Positions 34,015 to 44,657 of a stretch of 64,000 nt of DNA are shown in pieces. The notes beneath the pieces were generated by a model. That model had not been told where the DNA came from. It worked only from the letters and a program-made list of their open reading frames with translations, and made no database searches. The stretch comes from an uncultured Sulfurovum sp. (GTDB taxonomy: Bacteria > Campylobacterota > Campylobacteria > Campylobacterales > Sulfurovaceae), in contig CACVAU010000063.1 of the NCBI GenBank assembly GCA_902727915.1, positions 28,534 through 92,533 of the forward strand. Direction: 5' to 3'. The position numbers and the translations under genes were made by a program. Position 1 is the first letter of the stretch, and each line of letters begins with the position of its first letter.

Positions 34015-34731
34015 TTAACAGTTCATACTTAGAGCTTTTTCTAAATCTTCGATTGTATCAATGCCAAAACTTATTGTTTCAACTTCAATCATCGCAATGG
34101 TAAATCCATAATATAAAGCACGTAGTTGTTCAAGTTTTTCAATCTCTTCAAGTGGTGCAGGAGAGAGTGTACAAAAAGCTTTAAGTGATTTTTTTGTAAA
34201 GCCATAAATACCTAAATGCCCTTTATAGTCATCAAAATGATGATCTCGTGGATAAGGAATTTTAGCACGTGAGAAGTAGAGTGCTTCTTGCTTATTGTTA
34301 GTGATAAGTTTCACAATATTGGGGTCATCTGCTTCTGGATTGCTCATCATCTTATAACATGAATTCATCATAATTTGTTGATTATCTCGATTTTGAAGGG
34401 TTAAATCATATACAGCTTTAACAACTTCTTGTTCAATAAAAGGTTCATCTGCTTGAACATTGATAATAATTTCATTATCATCTAAATTCAGTTTTTGCGA
34501 TGCTTCAAAAATTCTATCTGTTCCAGAATTATGTGTGCTAGAGGTCATTATGGCTGTAATTCCATATGATTTTGCTATTTCAACTACCTCTTTTGAATCT
34601 GTGGCTATGGCAACTTTGTCTATGTTTTCAACAGCTTTAGCTGTACGAATGACCATAGGTAAGCCATTAACATCTGCTAAGACTTTATTGGGAAAACGAG
34701 ATGAACCTATACGGGCTGGAATGATAATCAT
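34015..34731 (-). CDS. kdsB: 3-deoxy-manno-octulosonate cytidylyltransferase
   Basis: About 238 residues, normal for KdsB. The start MIIIPARIGSSRFPNKVLAD is the nucleotide-binding motif of CMP-Kdo synthetase. NVQADEPF and SRAKIPYPRD (metal and sugar contacts) follow, with HLGIYGF and a C-terminal IDTIEDLEKA. It activates Kdo for LPS inner-core assembly. The frame is open 20 codons further upstream, but the ATG at 34731 begins the conserved domain and has AAAGAGAG before it. It lies 75 bases behind the RND gene but is probably an independent unit. Confidence 0.93.
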   Translation of the reverse strand: MIIIPARIGSSRFPNKVLADVNGLPMVIRTAKAVENIDKVAIATDSKEVVEIAKSYGITAIMTSSTHNSGTDRIFEASQKLNLDDNEIIINVQADEPFIEQEVVKAVYDLTLQNRDNQQIMMNSCYKMMSNPEADDPNIVKLITNNKQEALYFSRAKIPYPRDHHFDDYKGHLGIYGFTKKSLKAFCTLSPAPLEEIEKLEQLRALYYGFTIAMIEVETISFGIDTIEDLEKALSMNC

Positions 34732-34806
34732 ATGACTCTCTTTAAAATTTAATAGAAAGATTTTAGCCAATAAAGCCTTGTATAAATACAAGACTTTAAA
34801 GAAGTT

Positions 34807-37599
34807 TTATTTTCTATCAAAAATATATTTTGGTTTAAATATAAATAGAAGAATTGGTAAAAGGGTTAAAGAGGTAAAGACATCAATAATTACAGCTTCT
34901 GTAATGTAAACCGAGAGACCCCAAGTATTTCCTAAATCCGTTGCCATTAATGGGATAAATGCACCAATAAGTACAATAACTGAAATTAAAACAGATGAAC
35001 CTGTTGTCGCAACACTGTTTTTAAGTGCTTTTGACCAAATACCATGCTCTTGGTACTCATCTCGAAGTTTGGAAATCATATAGATACTGTAATCGACACC
35101 CAAGCCCATGGCAATACTTAGGGTTACCAAGTTTCCAAAGTGCAAGTTTCCACTCCAGTTTTCCACAGAGCTGAAGTATCCTGCCAGTCCATATTGTGCA
35201 AACAGGGTAATTCCTAGTATGGTCATAAGAAAACTTGACATTAAAAATGATCTAAAGATAAGTGTTGCTACAATGAAAATAGCCAAGGCTGTTCCAAGTG
35301 GGTTCATAATCCAGTTTGCATAAGTTACTTCTCTTGTTGCTTCTGTAGCTCCTAAGAAACCACCAATGCCAGGTTTAACATAATTTTCATTGCTATCATC
35401 AGCTATTTCTCCTACATCACCATTTTCATCAGCATTTCTATAGCCAAAGTTTACTTGATTAAATCCAGCATCATTTTTATGTGCTTCAATGTAATCTTGT
35501 AAGAAAAGAACAGCTTCATGGGTCTCTTTTGGATGCATGGTATTAATGAAACCTAAAATAACACCAGAGTTATAGTCTTGTCCTACCATTGAGGTTAAAT
35601 CCCCTGGAGAGGATGCCATATCTAGTAGACCATTATAAGTTGAAATAATATCACTTGGATCTCTGTCATCATCAGGGTCAGTTTGTGTTAAGTATGCTTT
35701 TGTAGGAATTCTAAAGTTGTCAAAATTTAAGGTATTTCCTTCACTCATAAGTAGTAAGTTCGCAATATTAATGTATTGTGAATAGGAAGCTGTAAAACCA
35801 ATGAATTTATTTTTACGAATGGCCTTTTCCATCTGGGCAATGGCATTAATAACTGAAGCATCATTCATAATACCTTGTGCAGGGTCATTGTCTGGGTCAT
35901 AACATTTTTTCTCTGGTAGTTTAGTGCCTGCTTCAACAGCTACATCATAAACTTCGTAAAACTCATCCGTACATTCAGGAAAAATAGCTTTTTTCCCACG
36001 AATAGGAATGCTAAAAGAGATAACACCTGGCATCAATTTGTTTAGATGAAAAATATCTTGTACTGGACCAGAATCAACTTTAAAAGCTGCTTGGGCATAG
36101 TCAATTCCTTTTTCTACCCCAGGCATAATGTCTAAGTCATCCGAAGTAACAGCCAGTTTTACTTTTTGTGTAAATGGTCGTTCATCAGCAATAAAGGTTG
36201 AAATACCCTCAGAAATTTTTGTGTAATGCCAAGAAGTAGCTAAAATAAGAAAGACCAGAGAAAGAGGAATAATTCTACCAGCTCCTGTGTTCATAAAGAG
36301 TACAATCTCTCCTAATTTTTTTTCCCATGCATAACCTTCACTTGATTTATTAGTAAAGAGTGGTTTAGATGCTTCTTCTAGTCTATCTTCTTTGTTTGGA
36401 AAGGTCAGCATCAGCACAGGAATAAGTGTTGAAGTAGTGATAAGTAAGGAGAACATTCCAAACATTCCAAAGTAGGCATAGGCTTTATAAAATGAAATAT
36501 CAACAGAGGCAAGTGTTGCAAATCCTAAGGCATCAGTGACAATAGAAAGTACAGCAGGTACAATGGTAAATCCTAAGGCTAGGTAAGCACCATTGACATT
36601 TGTTTCACCATCTTTTCGGGCTTTCATATAGCGTCTGGTAATTTGAATGGCATGTCCCATACCCACAGCTAAAATAAGCATAGGGGTTAAAACCATCATG
36701 GTTGTGAGTTTAAATCCTGTAAGCCCCATAAGTCCTAAAGTCCAGATAATACTCATGGCAACACCAGCCAGAGGGAAAATGGCACCTCTAATGGATTTTG
36801 TTTCTATAAATAGAATGATAAATGCAATAATAATAGAGAGAACAAATAAATACCAATGGTCAATAAGTTGAACCATCATCCATGCAAGAAAGTAAGGCTC
36901 TCCTGCAATGGAAACATTAACACGTTCATCACTACTATAGGGTTCAATAATTTTTACAACCTCTCTAACCCATGGTACATATTGTTCTTTAACACCATTA
37001 TTAAAGTCAGCAATAATAAAAGTAGCTTTGGCAATACAGCCTACTTCATTGTTAAAACATTTTTCACCTGTTTTAGGGTCAATTTCATGAATAATCATTG
37101 GTTTTAAAACAGGGTTATTATCAAGCCCTTCTTTCATAAAGTCCAGTTGTTCTTTGGCTTTGTTGTCATCATCTATGGAAATACCAGTATTAGGAATAAG
37201 ACGTTTAAAAGAGAGGCTACCATCATCAGTAACCCCCATGTTTTTTACTTTTTGAGCAGCAATGCTAATAAACGAAGCTGTATTGGCTGTTTCCATTGCT
37301 GCAACTTTGTTGTGAATCTCTTGGGTCATGTTGACAAACCAAGGTTGGTAAATATCACCTTCTTTAACTTCAACACTCACAACAAAAAGGTTTGCCATCC
37401 CAAAATAACCTTCTACAAAGTTATTGGTTGAAACATAACGATTGGTTTGGGGTAATAGGGTGTCAGGATCATTTCTGATGTCAATATTTTTGATTTGTAA
37501 AGCAAAGAAGAGGGTTGTTAGTAGTGAAAAAATTAAAATAAGCCATTTAAATTTAATAACAAATTGAGCGTATTTAAAGGAAGATTTATCTTTATGCAT
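34807..37599 (-). CDS. RND/MMPL-family exporter
   Basis: 930 residues with the RND layout: one helix near the N-terminus (about 17-36), a large periplasmic domain (about 40-250), five to six helices, a second periplasmic domain and a final set of helices. Typical signatures are MVLTPMLILAVGMGHAIQITRRYM and LSIAMGLGVDYSIYMISKLRDEY. It belongs to the MMPL/SSD-like branch rather than the drug-efflux branch. The DUF1302 and DUF1329 genes upstream on the same strand form a conserved trio with it, suggesting transport of a hydrophobic molecule or lipid between inner and outer membrane. Substrate unknown. Confidence 0.88.
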   Translation of the reverse strand: MHKDKSSFKYAQFVIKFKWLILIFSLLTTLFFALQIKNIDIRNDPDTLLPQTNRYVSTNNFVEGYFGMANLFVVSVEVKEGDIYQPWFVNMTQEIHNKVAAMETANTASFISIAAQKVKNMGVTDDGSLSFKRLIPNTGISIDDDNKAKEQLDFMKEGLDNNPVLKPMIIHEIDPKTGEKCFNNEVGCIAKATFIIADFNNGVKEQYVPWVREVVKIIEPYSSDERVNVSIAGEPYFLAWMMVQLIDHWYLFVLSIIIAFIILFIETKSIRGAIFPLAGVAMSIIWTLGLMGLTGFKLTTMMVLTPMLILAVGMGHAIQITRRYMKARKDGETNVNGAYLALGFTIVPAVLSIVTDALGFATLASVDISFYKAYAYFGMFGMFSLLITTSTLIPVLMLTFPNKEDRLEEASKPLFTNKSSEGYAWEKKLGEIVLFMNTGAGRIIPLSLVFLILATSWHYTKISEGISTFIADERPFTQKVKLAVTSDDLDIMPGVEKGIDYAQAAFKVDSGPVQDIFHLNKLMPGVISFSIPIRGKKAIFPECTDEFYEVYDVAVEAGTKLPEKKCYDPDNDPAQGIMNDASVINAIAQMEKAIRKNKFIGFTASYSQYINIANLLLMSEGNTLNFDNFRIPTKAYLTQTDPDDDRDPSDIISTYNGLLDMASSPGDLTSMVGQDYNSGVILGFINTMHPKETHEAVLFLQDYIEAHKNDAGFNQVNFGYRNADENGDVGEIADDSNENYVKPGIGGFLGATEATREVTYANWIMNPLGTALAIFIVATLIFRSFLMSSFLMTILGITLFAQYGLAGYFSSVENWSGNLHFGNLVTLSIAMGLGVDYSIYMISKLRDEYQEHGIWSKALKNSVATTGSSVLISVIVLIGAFIPLMATDLGNTWGLSVYITEAVIIDVFTSLTLLPILLFIFKPKYIFDRK

Positions 37600-37679
37600 G
37601 GGTACTCCTATGAGGTTTGAAAGTTAGATTAAGGTGAGAGATGTTTGACCCATCTCTCAGCAGTGTTTAGTTGTATTTT

Positions 37680-39752
37680 TTAGAAGATATATTTAGCACC
37701 TACTTGAACATTTGACATTGCTTCAAATTGTCCAAATACACCAAATTTATCACCACCATATTTATTCCATTCAGCAGATAAAATAGTGTCATCTGAATAA
37801 GAGTATTCTAAATCAAATCTATTCCAGTATCCACCAGCTTCTTGTTCATAAAGAAAGAGATTGTTGACTCTTAGTGCATCAGACTCTAAGAATGGTTTTG
37901 AAAGGAAAAGCGTGTACATAATTTGATGCTCTTGGGCTTTTCTAAATTGATTCGCAAGACCCAATGTGGCTGGATTAGCAGTGTATCTTCCATAAGATCG
38001 TGAGTTTCCAGCATATTGAACTTGTGAATCTTGGTAGTCAAGATTCCATGTATCCATAAATTGAAGACTTGTAAATAGGTTTTTCCCAAGTGTTACATCT
38101 GCCCCGATGACATACTTGAACATGTCAGCATCTGCCATGGTCATTGCATTAACAATATCACCATAAGCCAGTTTTCCTAAGTCAACTTCAGGTGCTTTTG
38201 AGCCTTTGTCATAGACAAATTCACCTCTAATGACAATAGGCGCAAAACTTGTGTCTACTGCAAGGTCAAATGAGGCACCTAAAGTATCAACACGGTTGAC
38301 ATCTTGTAACATTTGAAGGGTTGCTGGACCTGTATAGTTTGTACCATTTGCATTTTGAAGGCTAACAGTTCGGGTAGTATAAGAACCAGCTGTTCCAGCA
38401 GCTACTTCGGCAGGGTTCCCTGGCACATAACTATTTTCTGTAGTAACAGAATTGAGTGCATTTCCAGCTGAATCTGCCCATTGTAAATTAATGGTTGGAT
38501 TATTTTCCCAATGTCGGTAGTAGTTTAGGGTATAGTTAAATCCTGAGTCTGTTCCCTTGGCATATTTAATTCCAAAATTATGATTTTTGAGTTTTTGGCT
38601 TAAGGGGTTGACCACATATTTTGTGTCCATGCCAATAAAGGAGTTAAAGGTTGCAAAAGTAGTATCACCCATATATTCAAACATATGAGTTGGATTATTA
38701 TAGTTGTACCCTGTGGTTGTTGGTACTAAGTTTGTTGTGGCTGAAACGCCTCCTTGTGCTGCTGATCCAATGGTTGTTCCTGTTAGCATTTGTGTACCGT
38801 TTGGATTGGTTTGACTGTTAGCAGGGGCTGTAATATCTAAACCAATACGTGAAGCATCACCTCCTGGGAAATTATTGATTAATCCAGCAACACTGGCAAC
38901 ACCAGGGTTTTGTGCTGTTCCATCTCCTGTAAAACCTGAAACGGTTAGGCTTCTAAATCCATTTAATATTCCGTTCCCACTAGGTGCTCCAAAAGCCGTC
39001 GAAAATGCACCATCAAAAGCTCCTGCTACTCTTCCCATATCGGTACCAATATTTAAAAAGCCATTATATTGACCTGTTAGTGCATCTGTACCATGACTGA
39101 TAAAAGGGTGGTTTCTATCTCCTGTACTTGTGTTATGTAAGCCTGGAATTTGGTTAATGCGACCAACATCTGGAACCCATACTAATTGTAGGGAATCATT
39201 GTTTCCTAAATCTTTTTCAATGACCCCCATCCAGAGAGGAATACGACTCTCTTCCATGGTATTTTGACCCCATTCACGAAAGTCTGTAGGATTAATAATA
39301 TCTAAAAATTTAACCCCATCAGCTTTTCCCCAAACAACTTGTTGTTTACCCACTCTAATGTCAAAATCACTGAGTGTGGTATCAATGTAGGCTTCTCTTA
39401 GAAAATCGTATTGGGTATAGTTACGATGACTATCATAGCCATCAATTCCTTGTGTATCTGTTACAGCTTGTAGTTCTGCATGAAAACTACTTTCTTCACC
39501 AATATCACTGTTGATAAATAGTTTAAGGGTGCCTTCTCCTTTGTGTAAGTCACCTATACTGTGTGTTTTGTCTGAATTGAGTGACGCACCTTCTTCCGTA
39601 TAAGCAGCAACTTCAGCTTTAAGATACCCTGATACTTCAAGACTCGATGTCTCTTCAATTTCTTCAGGTGCCTCTTTCACCGTATCTGCAAAAATAGGTA
39701 AGCTTAACAATGCTATAACAATTGGCGATAATAGAATTTTTCTTTTTTTCAT
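37680..39752 (-). CDS. DUF1302 outer-membrane beta-barrel protein
   Basis: 690 residues with a signal peptide (MKKRKILLSPIVIALLSLPIFA) and alternating beta-strand pattern throughout, ending in the aromatic terminal VGAKYIF typical of outer-membrane barrels. Segments such as FLREAYIDTTLSDFDIRVGKQQVVWGKADGVKFLDIINPTDFREW mark the DUF1302 family. A Gly/Asn/Thr-rich insert (about 215-350) is probably an extracellular loop. It sits between DUF1329 and the RND exporter and is likely their outer-membrane partner. Confidence 0.87.
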   Translation of the reverse strand: MKKRKILLSPIVIALLSLPIFADTVKEAPEEIEETSSLEVSGYLKAEVAAYTEEGASLNSDKTHSIGDLHKGEGTLKLFINSDIGEESSFHAELQAVTDTQGIDGYDSHRNYTQYDFLREAYIDTTLSDFDIRVGKQQVVWGKADGVKFLDIINPTDFREWGQNTMEESRIPLWMGVIEKDLGNNDSLQLVWVPDVGRINQIPGLHNTSTGDRNHPFISHGTDALTGQYNGFLNIGTDMGRVAGAFDGAFSTAFGAPSGNGILNGFRSLTVSGFTGDGTAQNPGVASVAGLINNFPGGDASRIGLDITAPANSQTNPNGTQMLTGTTIGSAAQGGVSATTNLVPTTTGYNYNNPTHMFEYMGDTTFATFNSFIGMDTKYVVNPLSQKLKNHNFGIKYAKGTDSGFNYTLNYYRHWENNPTINLQWADSAGNALNSVTTENSYVPGNPAEVAAGTAGSYTTRTVSLQNANGTNYTGPATLQMLQDVNRVDTLGASFDLAVDTSFAPIVIRGEFVYDKGSKAPEVDLGKLAYGDIVNAMTMADADMFKYVIGADVTLGKNLFTSLQFMDTWNLDYQDSQVQYAGNSRSYGRYTANPATLGLANQFRKAQEHQIMYTLFLSKPFLESDALRVNNLFLYEQEAGGYWNRFDLEYSYSDDTILSAEWNKYGGDKFGVFGQFEAMSNVQVGAKYIF

Positions 39753-39795
39753 TTGAACTCCTTTTCAGTTGAAATATCTTTAGTTGAACGCTAAC

Positions 39796-40785
39796 TTATC
39801 GCTTAATTTTCTTCAGTGTAGACTCTTGCCATAAGTTTGTGGTGTCATACTTTTTACGTCCAATTTTAAATGATGCTTCATCTTTTTTGGTTACTTTTTT
39901 AGGAATATATGCTAATGATTCATGGTTGTTTCTTAAGTCTTTTCCATACCATGCATACCATCTTAATGCTCGTGGATCAGAAGCTCCTTCAATTTTTTGC
40001 CAGTTTTTATCTAGGATTTTAATTAATTTTCCCTCTTTATAGTACTCAGTATGATAGTCGGCAAAGGTTTTTGTGTCTATGTAAGTAATACGATGGTCAT
40101 ACCACCAGCCTGAAAAATTTGTTGTACTTTTAACTTTGTAAACTTCACGGTCAGAAAATTCATCGGTAGCTGTTGGAAGTTTCTTTGTCGCTGAAGTTTG
40201 TTCTGTTGCTGGAATAACCAAGGATTTTACTTCCATACCAAACTTTTGGGTACCTTCTAAAGCATGTGTTTCATGCATAGGTTTACGCAATGTTACATCA
40301 CCAAAAGTAAAATCAGTTCCTCCCCAAGAATCATCATGTGCAGGTTGTGCGAATCTTCTTACTTTTCTAAGCGCAGGAAGCCATAATAAATACTCTTGAG
40401 ACTTTGCATCATCTTTATAGTCAGTAATGAGCATTCCTGTACCTCTCATTTTACCAGCACGAAAGATAGCTAAATCTTTAGATTTTATGTTTGGGTCACC
40501 TTGGTAGTCATTATTGAGATATCGTTCAACGGTTTCAGTTAGAGGTTTTTTACCTTCTGATTTTTTTACTATGGTAGTAATGGTTCTTCCTACTTTTTGA
40601 ATGGAGTAGTTTTTAAAAGCATAAAAATGATTGACATAATAAACATTGTCAATAATTTGTTTTGCATTAGTTAGTTTTCCTTCAGGATACTTTAAATCTA
40701 AAGGCACTCCTGCATTGGCACTGATTGTTAATAGTCCTGTTATAATCACAAGAGAAGACAATTTATTTTTGATACCCAGTTTCAT
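39796..40785 (-). CDS. DUF1329 periplasmic LolA/LolB-like protein
   Basis: 329 residues with a signal peptide (about 1-25, ISANAGVPLDLKYPEG) and no lipobox. The mature sequence has the LolA-like half-barrel pattern: KSKDLAIFRAGKMRGTGMLITDYKDDAKSQEYLLWLPALRKVRRFAQPAHDDSWGGTDFTFGD, the hallmark of DUF1329. Such proteins bind lipid in the periplasm. It is the first gene of the DUF1329-DUF1302-RND operon and probably shuttles the transported hydrophobic substrate. Confidence 0.88.
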   Translation of the reverse strand: MKLGIKNKLSSLVIITGLLTISANAGVPLDLKYPEGKLTNAKQIIDNVYYVNHFYAFKNYSIQKVGRTITTIVKKSEGKKPLTETVERYLNNDYQGDPNIKSKDLAIFRAGKMRGTGMLITDYKDDAKSQEYLLWLPALRKVRRFAQPAHDDSWGGTDFTFGDVTLRKPMHETHALEGTQKFGMEVKSLVIPATEQTSATKKLPTATDEFSDREVYKVKSTTNFSGWWYDHRITYIDTKTFADYHTEYYKEGKLIKILDKNWQKIEGASDPRALRWYAWYGKDLRNNHESLAYIPKKVTKKDEASFKIGRKKYDTTNLWQESTLKKIKR

Positions 40786-40966
40786 AAAAATCCTTCGTAA
40801 TGGTTTTGTATAAAGTATACTTATATTTAGTAATTATACCTTCAAATTACATAATATAGAATTTTCTTTAAATAAAGGCTTATTTGTCTACTTATTAAAT
40901 AGTAGTAACAAGATTTTTTACTTTTCGTGATATAATCCTTCTTTAATTTTTAGGAGTCCTATATAC

Positions 40967-41707
40967 ATGGAAATTATATTGATTTTAGTGGGTGTACTTG
41001 TAGGAACGCTTTCTGGTTTCTTTGGTATTGGTGGGGGAATGATTTTGATTCCTCTACTGATGTTTTTAGGCATTGACATTAAAACTGCCATTGGAATTTC
41101 TATTGTTCAAATGGTTTTTTCTTCTTTATATGGTTCTTATTTAAATCATAAAAAAGGTTCGCTTGTTGTTGGTGAAGGGATTTGGGTTGGTATAGGTGGT
41201 TTTGTAGGTGGTTTCTTCGGCGCTTATGTTTCAAATATGATTTCACCAATGGTTTTAGAATATATGTTCTTATCCTTACTTGTTTTTGCACTTTTTCGAC
41301 TTTTTTCTGCTAAGTCAGAAACGAATGAGAGTGTTAAAAGTTTACACTCTTTACTTCTTTTTTCTGTTGGCTTGTTAATCGGAATTTTTGCAATTGCTTT
41401 AGGGGTAGGTGGTTCTATTTTATTGACACCAATTTTGGCTGGTTTCTTACACTATCCAATCAAAAAAGCAGTTTCAGCTGGACTCTTTTTTGTTGTTTTT
41501 TCTTCTGTGGCTGGTTTGGTTGCACACTATGGTGCTGGAACGATTGACTTAGAAAAAGGTTTGTATGTTGCTTTTGCTTCTTTACTTGGCGTATTTATAG
41601 GCATATGGTTAAAAGATAAAGTGACTGCCTCTAAGCATAAAACCTATTTATTGCTTATGTATACTGTGGCAATGCTCTTACTTATAAAAAAAATGTTTTT
41701 AGGATAA
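40967..41707 (+). CDS. TauE/SafE family sulfite/organosulfur exporter-like protein
   Basis: 246 residues, about seven to eight membrane helices, with the internal duplication and Gly-rich signatures of the TauE/SafE family: VGTLSGFFGIGGGMILIPLLMFLG in the first half and FAIALGVGGSILLTPILAGF in the second. Members export sulfite, sulfoacetate or similar anions, and a sulfur-oxidising life style would suit this. TATAAT (40931-40936) and a weak AGGAG-type site precede it. uvrA follows after 7 bases and may be co-transcribed, with no functional link evident. Confidence 0.88.
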   Translation: MEIILILVGVLVGTLSGFFGIGGGMILIPLLMFLGIDIKTAIGISIVQMVFSSLYGSYLNHKKGSLVVGEGIWVGIGGFVGGFFGAYVSNMISPMVLEYMFLSLLVFALFRLFSAKSETNESVKSLHSLLLFSVGLLIGIFAIALGVGGSILLTPILAGFLHYPIKKAVSAGLFFVVFSSVAGLVAHYGAGTIDLEKGLYVAFASLLGVFIGIWLKDKVTASKHKTYLLLMYTVAMLLLIKKMFLG

Positions 41708-41714
41708 ATATTAT

Positions 41715-44546
41715 ATGAAAAATCAAAAAATTGAAGTCTATGGGGCTAAAGAAAATAATTTAAAAAATATAGATGTAAGCATCCCTAAAAATGAGTTGGT
41801 GGTTATTACAGGAATATCTGGTTCAGGTAAGTCAACATTGGCGTTTTCCACACTGTATGCTGAAGGGCAACGACGTTATATTGAATCTTTATCTTCTTAT
41901 GCTCGTCAGTTCTTAGGACGTGTTGGAAAACCAGAAGTTGATAAAATAGAGGGGTTAACGCCTGCAATTGCCATTGACCAAAAGACCACTTCTAAAAACC
42001 CACGTTCTACGGTAGGAACGATTACGGAAATTTATGATTATTTACGTTTATTGTTTGCACGTGTGGGAAAACAGCACTGTCATGAGTGTGGAAAACCTAT
42101 TTCTTCTATGTCGGCTGCTGATATTATTGAAGAGGTTTTAAAACTTCCAGATGGTGCAAAGCTTGTTATTATGGCACCCTTAGTGAAAGAGAAAAAAGGT
42201 ACCTTTGCTGATATGATTGAGTCACTTCGTCATAAAGGTTATGTCCGTGCAATGATAGATGGGGTCATGGTACGCCTTGATGAAGAGATAGAACTTTCTA
42301 AAACAAAAAAACATACCATAAAAGTGGTTATTGATCGTGTGGTCATTAAAGAAGAGAGTCGTGATAGAATAGGGCAAGATGTTGAAAAAGCATTAAAAGA
42401 AGCCTATGGTGAAGTAGAACTTGAAGTACTTAATTATGAAGAGTTTCCCCAAATAGGGCGACAACATATTCACTATTCTGAACATTTGGCTTGTTTTGAT
42501 TGTAAACTTTCTTTTGAACCTCTTGAACCTGTTTCGTTTTCATTTAATTCTCCTAAAGGTGCTTGTCCAAGCTGTGATGGCTTAGGAATTCGTTATGTTA
42601 TTGACCTTACAAAAGTAATAGACACAGCACTGTCTATTGATAAGGGTGCTGTGAAGATTATGTATGGGTTCAATAAGAGTTATTATACAAAGTTTCTAAC
42701 AGCTTATTGTGAACAAAATGACATTCCTACTGATGTTCCTTACGAGTCGTTGGAAACTTTTCAAAAGAATTCGATCTTGTATGGTGGAGGAAATAATGTT
42801 GATTTTACATGGAAACGTCATAAGTTAAACCGTGAGTGGCCAGGTGTGGTAAAGTTTGCGCATGAGATGTTTTCGGATGAAAAAGATATGTCAGAATACA
42901 TGACAGAAAAAGAGTGTGATAAGTGTGATGGTCATAGACTACGTCCTCGTTCTTTGGCTGTGAAGATAGAAGGTAAAAATATTGCTGATATTATTGATAT
43001 GCCGATTGAGAAGTCTTATGAATATTTTAAAAATCAAGAGAACTTTTGTCATTTGACAGAACAGCAAATACAAATTGCCGAATCAGTACTTAAAGAGATA
43101 CAAGAACGACTTTTCTTTTTATATGATGTTGGACTAACCTATTTGACCCTTTCTCGTGATGCACGTACAATTTCTGGTGGTGAAGCACAACGTATTCGTA
43201 TTGCTTCACAAATTGGTTCAGGCTTGACAGGGGTTATGTACGTACTCGATGAACCAAGTATTGGCTTACATGAACGTGACACTATGAGGCTCATTAGAAC
43301 ATTACGATCACTGCAAGAAAAAGGGAATTCCGTGATTGTCGTTGAGCATGATAAAGAGACCATCATGTCTGCTGATTATGTGATAGACATTGGGCCTGGT
43401 GCTGGTAAGTTTGGAGGAGATGTCGTTTTTGCAGGAACAGGTAAAAAAATGATGAAAGCTAAGACATTAACAGCCCAATATTTATTTGGAGCTAAAAAGA
43501 TTTATTATCCTCATGATAGGTTACAAGAAGAGTGGATTGAAATTAACAATGTAACTTTGAATAATATATCTAATATCTCTGCAAAGATTCCATTAAAAAA
43601 CTTTGTTTGTATTACAGGTGTGAGTGGTTCAGGAAAAAGTTCACTGATTTTACAAACGCTTTTACCTGTTGCGAGAGAACTATTGAACCGTGCGAGAAAA
43701 GTCAATAAGGTCGAAGGTGTTGAAATTAATGGTTTGGATAAAGTAGATAAGGTTATCTCCTTAGATCAAAGTCCTATTGGGCGTACACCACGCTCTAATC
43801 CTGCTACTTATACAGGAATTATGGATGAAATACGTAAACTTTTTTCTCAAACAAAAGAAGCAGAACTTCGTGGTTATAAGATAGGACGTTTTTCTTTTAA
43901 TGTAAAGGGTGGTCGTTGTGAAAATTGTACAGGTGATGGGCAGATAAAGATTGAGATGCACTTTTTACCAGATGTTTTGGTTGAGTGTGATACTTGTCAT
44001 GGTACGCGTTATAATGCGCAAACTTTAGAAGTGATGTACAAAGGAAAGTCCATTGCAGATGTTTTGGCAATGTCTATTGCAGAAGCCATGGAGTTCTTTA
44101 AAGCTGTCCCTTCCATTGCCATTAAGCTGAAAACACTTATTGATGTGGGATTAGACTATATTACTTTAGGACAAAATGCAACTACCCTTTCAGGTGGTGA
44201 AGCACAACGTATTAAACTTTCTAAAGAGTTAAGTAGAAAAGATACAGGTAAAACCCTTTATATTTTAGATGAACCCACAACAGGACTTCATTTTGCTGAT
44301 GTTGATCGATTAACAGGCGTGTTACATCACTTAGTAGAGTTAGGAAATTCAGTTGTTGTGATAGAACATAATTTAGACATGATAAAAAATGCTGACTATA
44401 TTATTGATATGGGTCCAGAAGGTGGTAATAAAGGAGGTCTTATTGTTGCTATTGGTACACCTGAAGAAGTTGCTACTACCCATGAAAAAACAGGTTCTTA
44501 TACGGGAAAATATTTGGTTGAAGAGTTAAACATACTAAAGGGGTAA
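41715..44546 (+). CDS. uvrA: Excinuclease ABC subunit A
   Basis: 943 residues, full length. Both ABC modules are intact: Walker A GISGSGKSTLAF near 33 and GVSGSGKSSLIL near 636, signatures SGGEAQRIRIA and SGGEAQRIKLS, and Walker B VLDEPSIGLH and ILDEPTTGLH. Zinc modules show CHECGKP, CFDCK...CPSCDG and CENCTGDGQ...CDTCHGTRY. UvrA recognises bulky DNA lesions with UvrB in nucleotide excision repair. Nothing is missing. It ends about 110 bases before a small lipoprotein gene. Confidence 0.97.
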   Translation: MKNQKIEVYGAKENNLKNIDVSIPKNELVVITGISGSGKSTLAFSTLYAEGQRRYIESLSSYARQFLGRVGKPEVDKIEGLTPAIAIDQKTTSKNPRSTVGTITEIYDYLRLLFARVGKQHCHECGKPISSMSAADIIEEVLKLPDGAKLVIMAPLVKEKKGTFADMIESLRHKGYVRAMIDGVMVRLDEEIELSKTKKHTIKVVIDRVVIKEESRDRIGQDVEKALKEAYGEVELEVLNYEEFPQIGRQHIHYSEHLACFDCKLSFEPLEPVSFSFNSPKGACPSCDGLGIRYVIDLTKVIDTALSIDKGAVKIMYGFNKSYYTKFLTAYCEQNDIPTDVPYESLETFQKNSILYGGGNNVDFTWKRHKLNREWPGVVKFAHEMFSDEKDMSEYMTEKECDKCDGHRLRPRSLAVKIEGKNIADIIDMPIEKSYEYFKNQENFCHLTEQQIQIAESVLKEIQERLFFLYDVGLTYLTLSRDARTISGGEAQRIRIASQIGSGLTGVMYVLDEPSIGLHERDTMRLIRTLRSLQEKGNSVIVVEHDKETIMSADYVIDIGPGAGKFGGDVVFAGTGKKMMKAKTLTAQYLFGAKKIYYPHDRLQEEWIEINNVTLNNISNISAKIPLKNFVCITGVSGSGKSSLILQTLLPVARELLNRARKVNKVEGVEINGLDKVDKVISLDQSPIGRTPRSNPATYTGIMDEIRKLFSQTKEAELRGYKIGRFSFNVKGGRCENCTGDGQIKIEMHFLPDVLVECDTCHGTRYNAQTLEVMYKGKSIADVLAMSIAEAMEFFKAVPSIAIKLKTLIDVGLDYITLGQNATTLSGGEAQRIKLSKELSRKDTGKTLYILDEPTTGLHFADVDRLTGVLHHLVELGNSVVVIEHNLDMIKNADYIIDMGPEGGNKGGLIVAIGTPEEVATTHEKTGSYTGKYLVEELNILKG

Positions 44547-44657
44547 ATATTATTACTTATTTTTAATTATTAAATATTTACATTAAATATATATTCAGTT
44601 TTAATTAACTTAATTTAATGTATAACTATTATATAAAATTAAGAAAAGGGATAGAAA

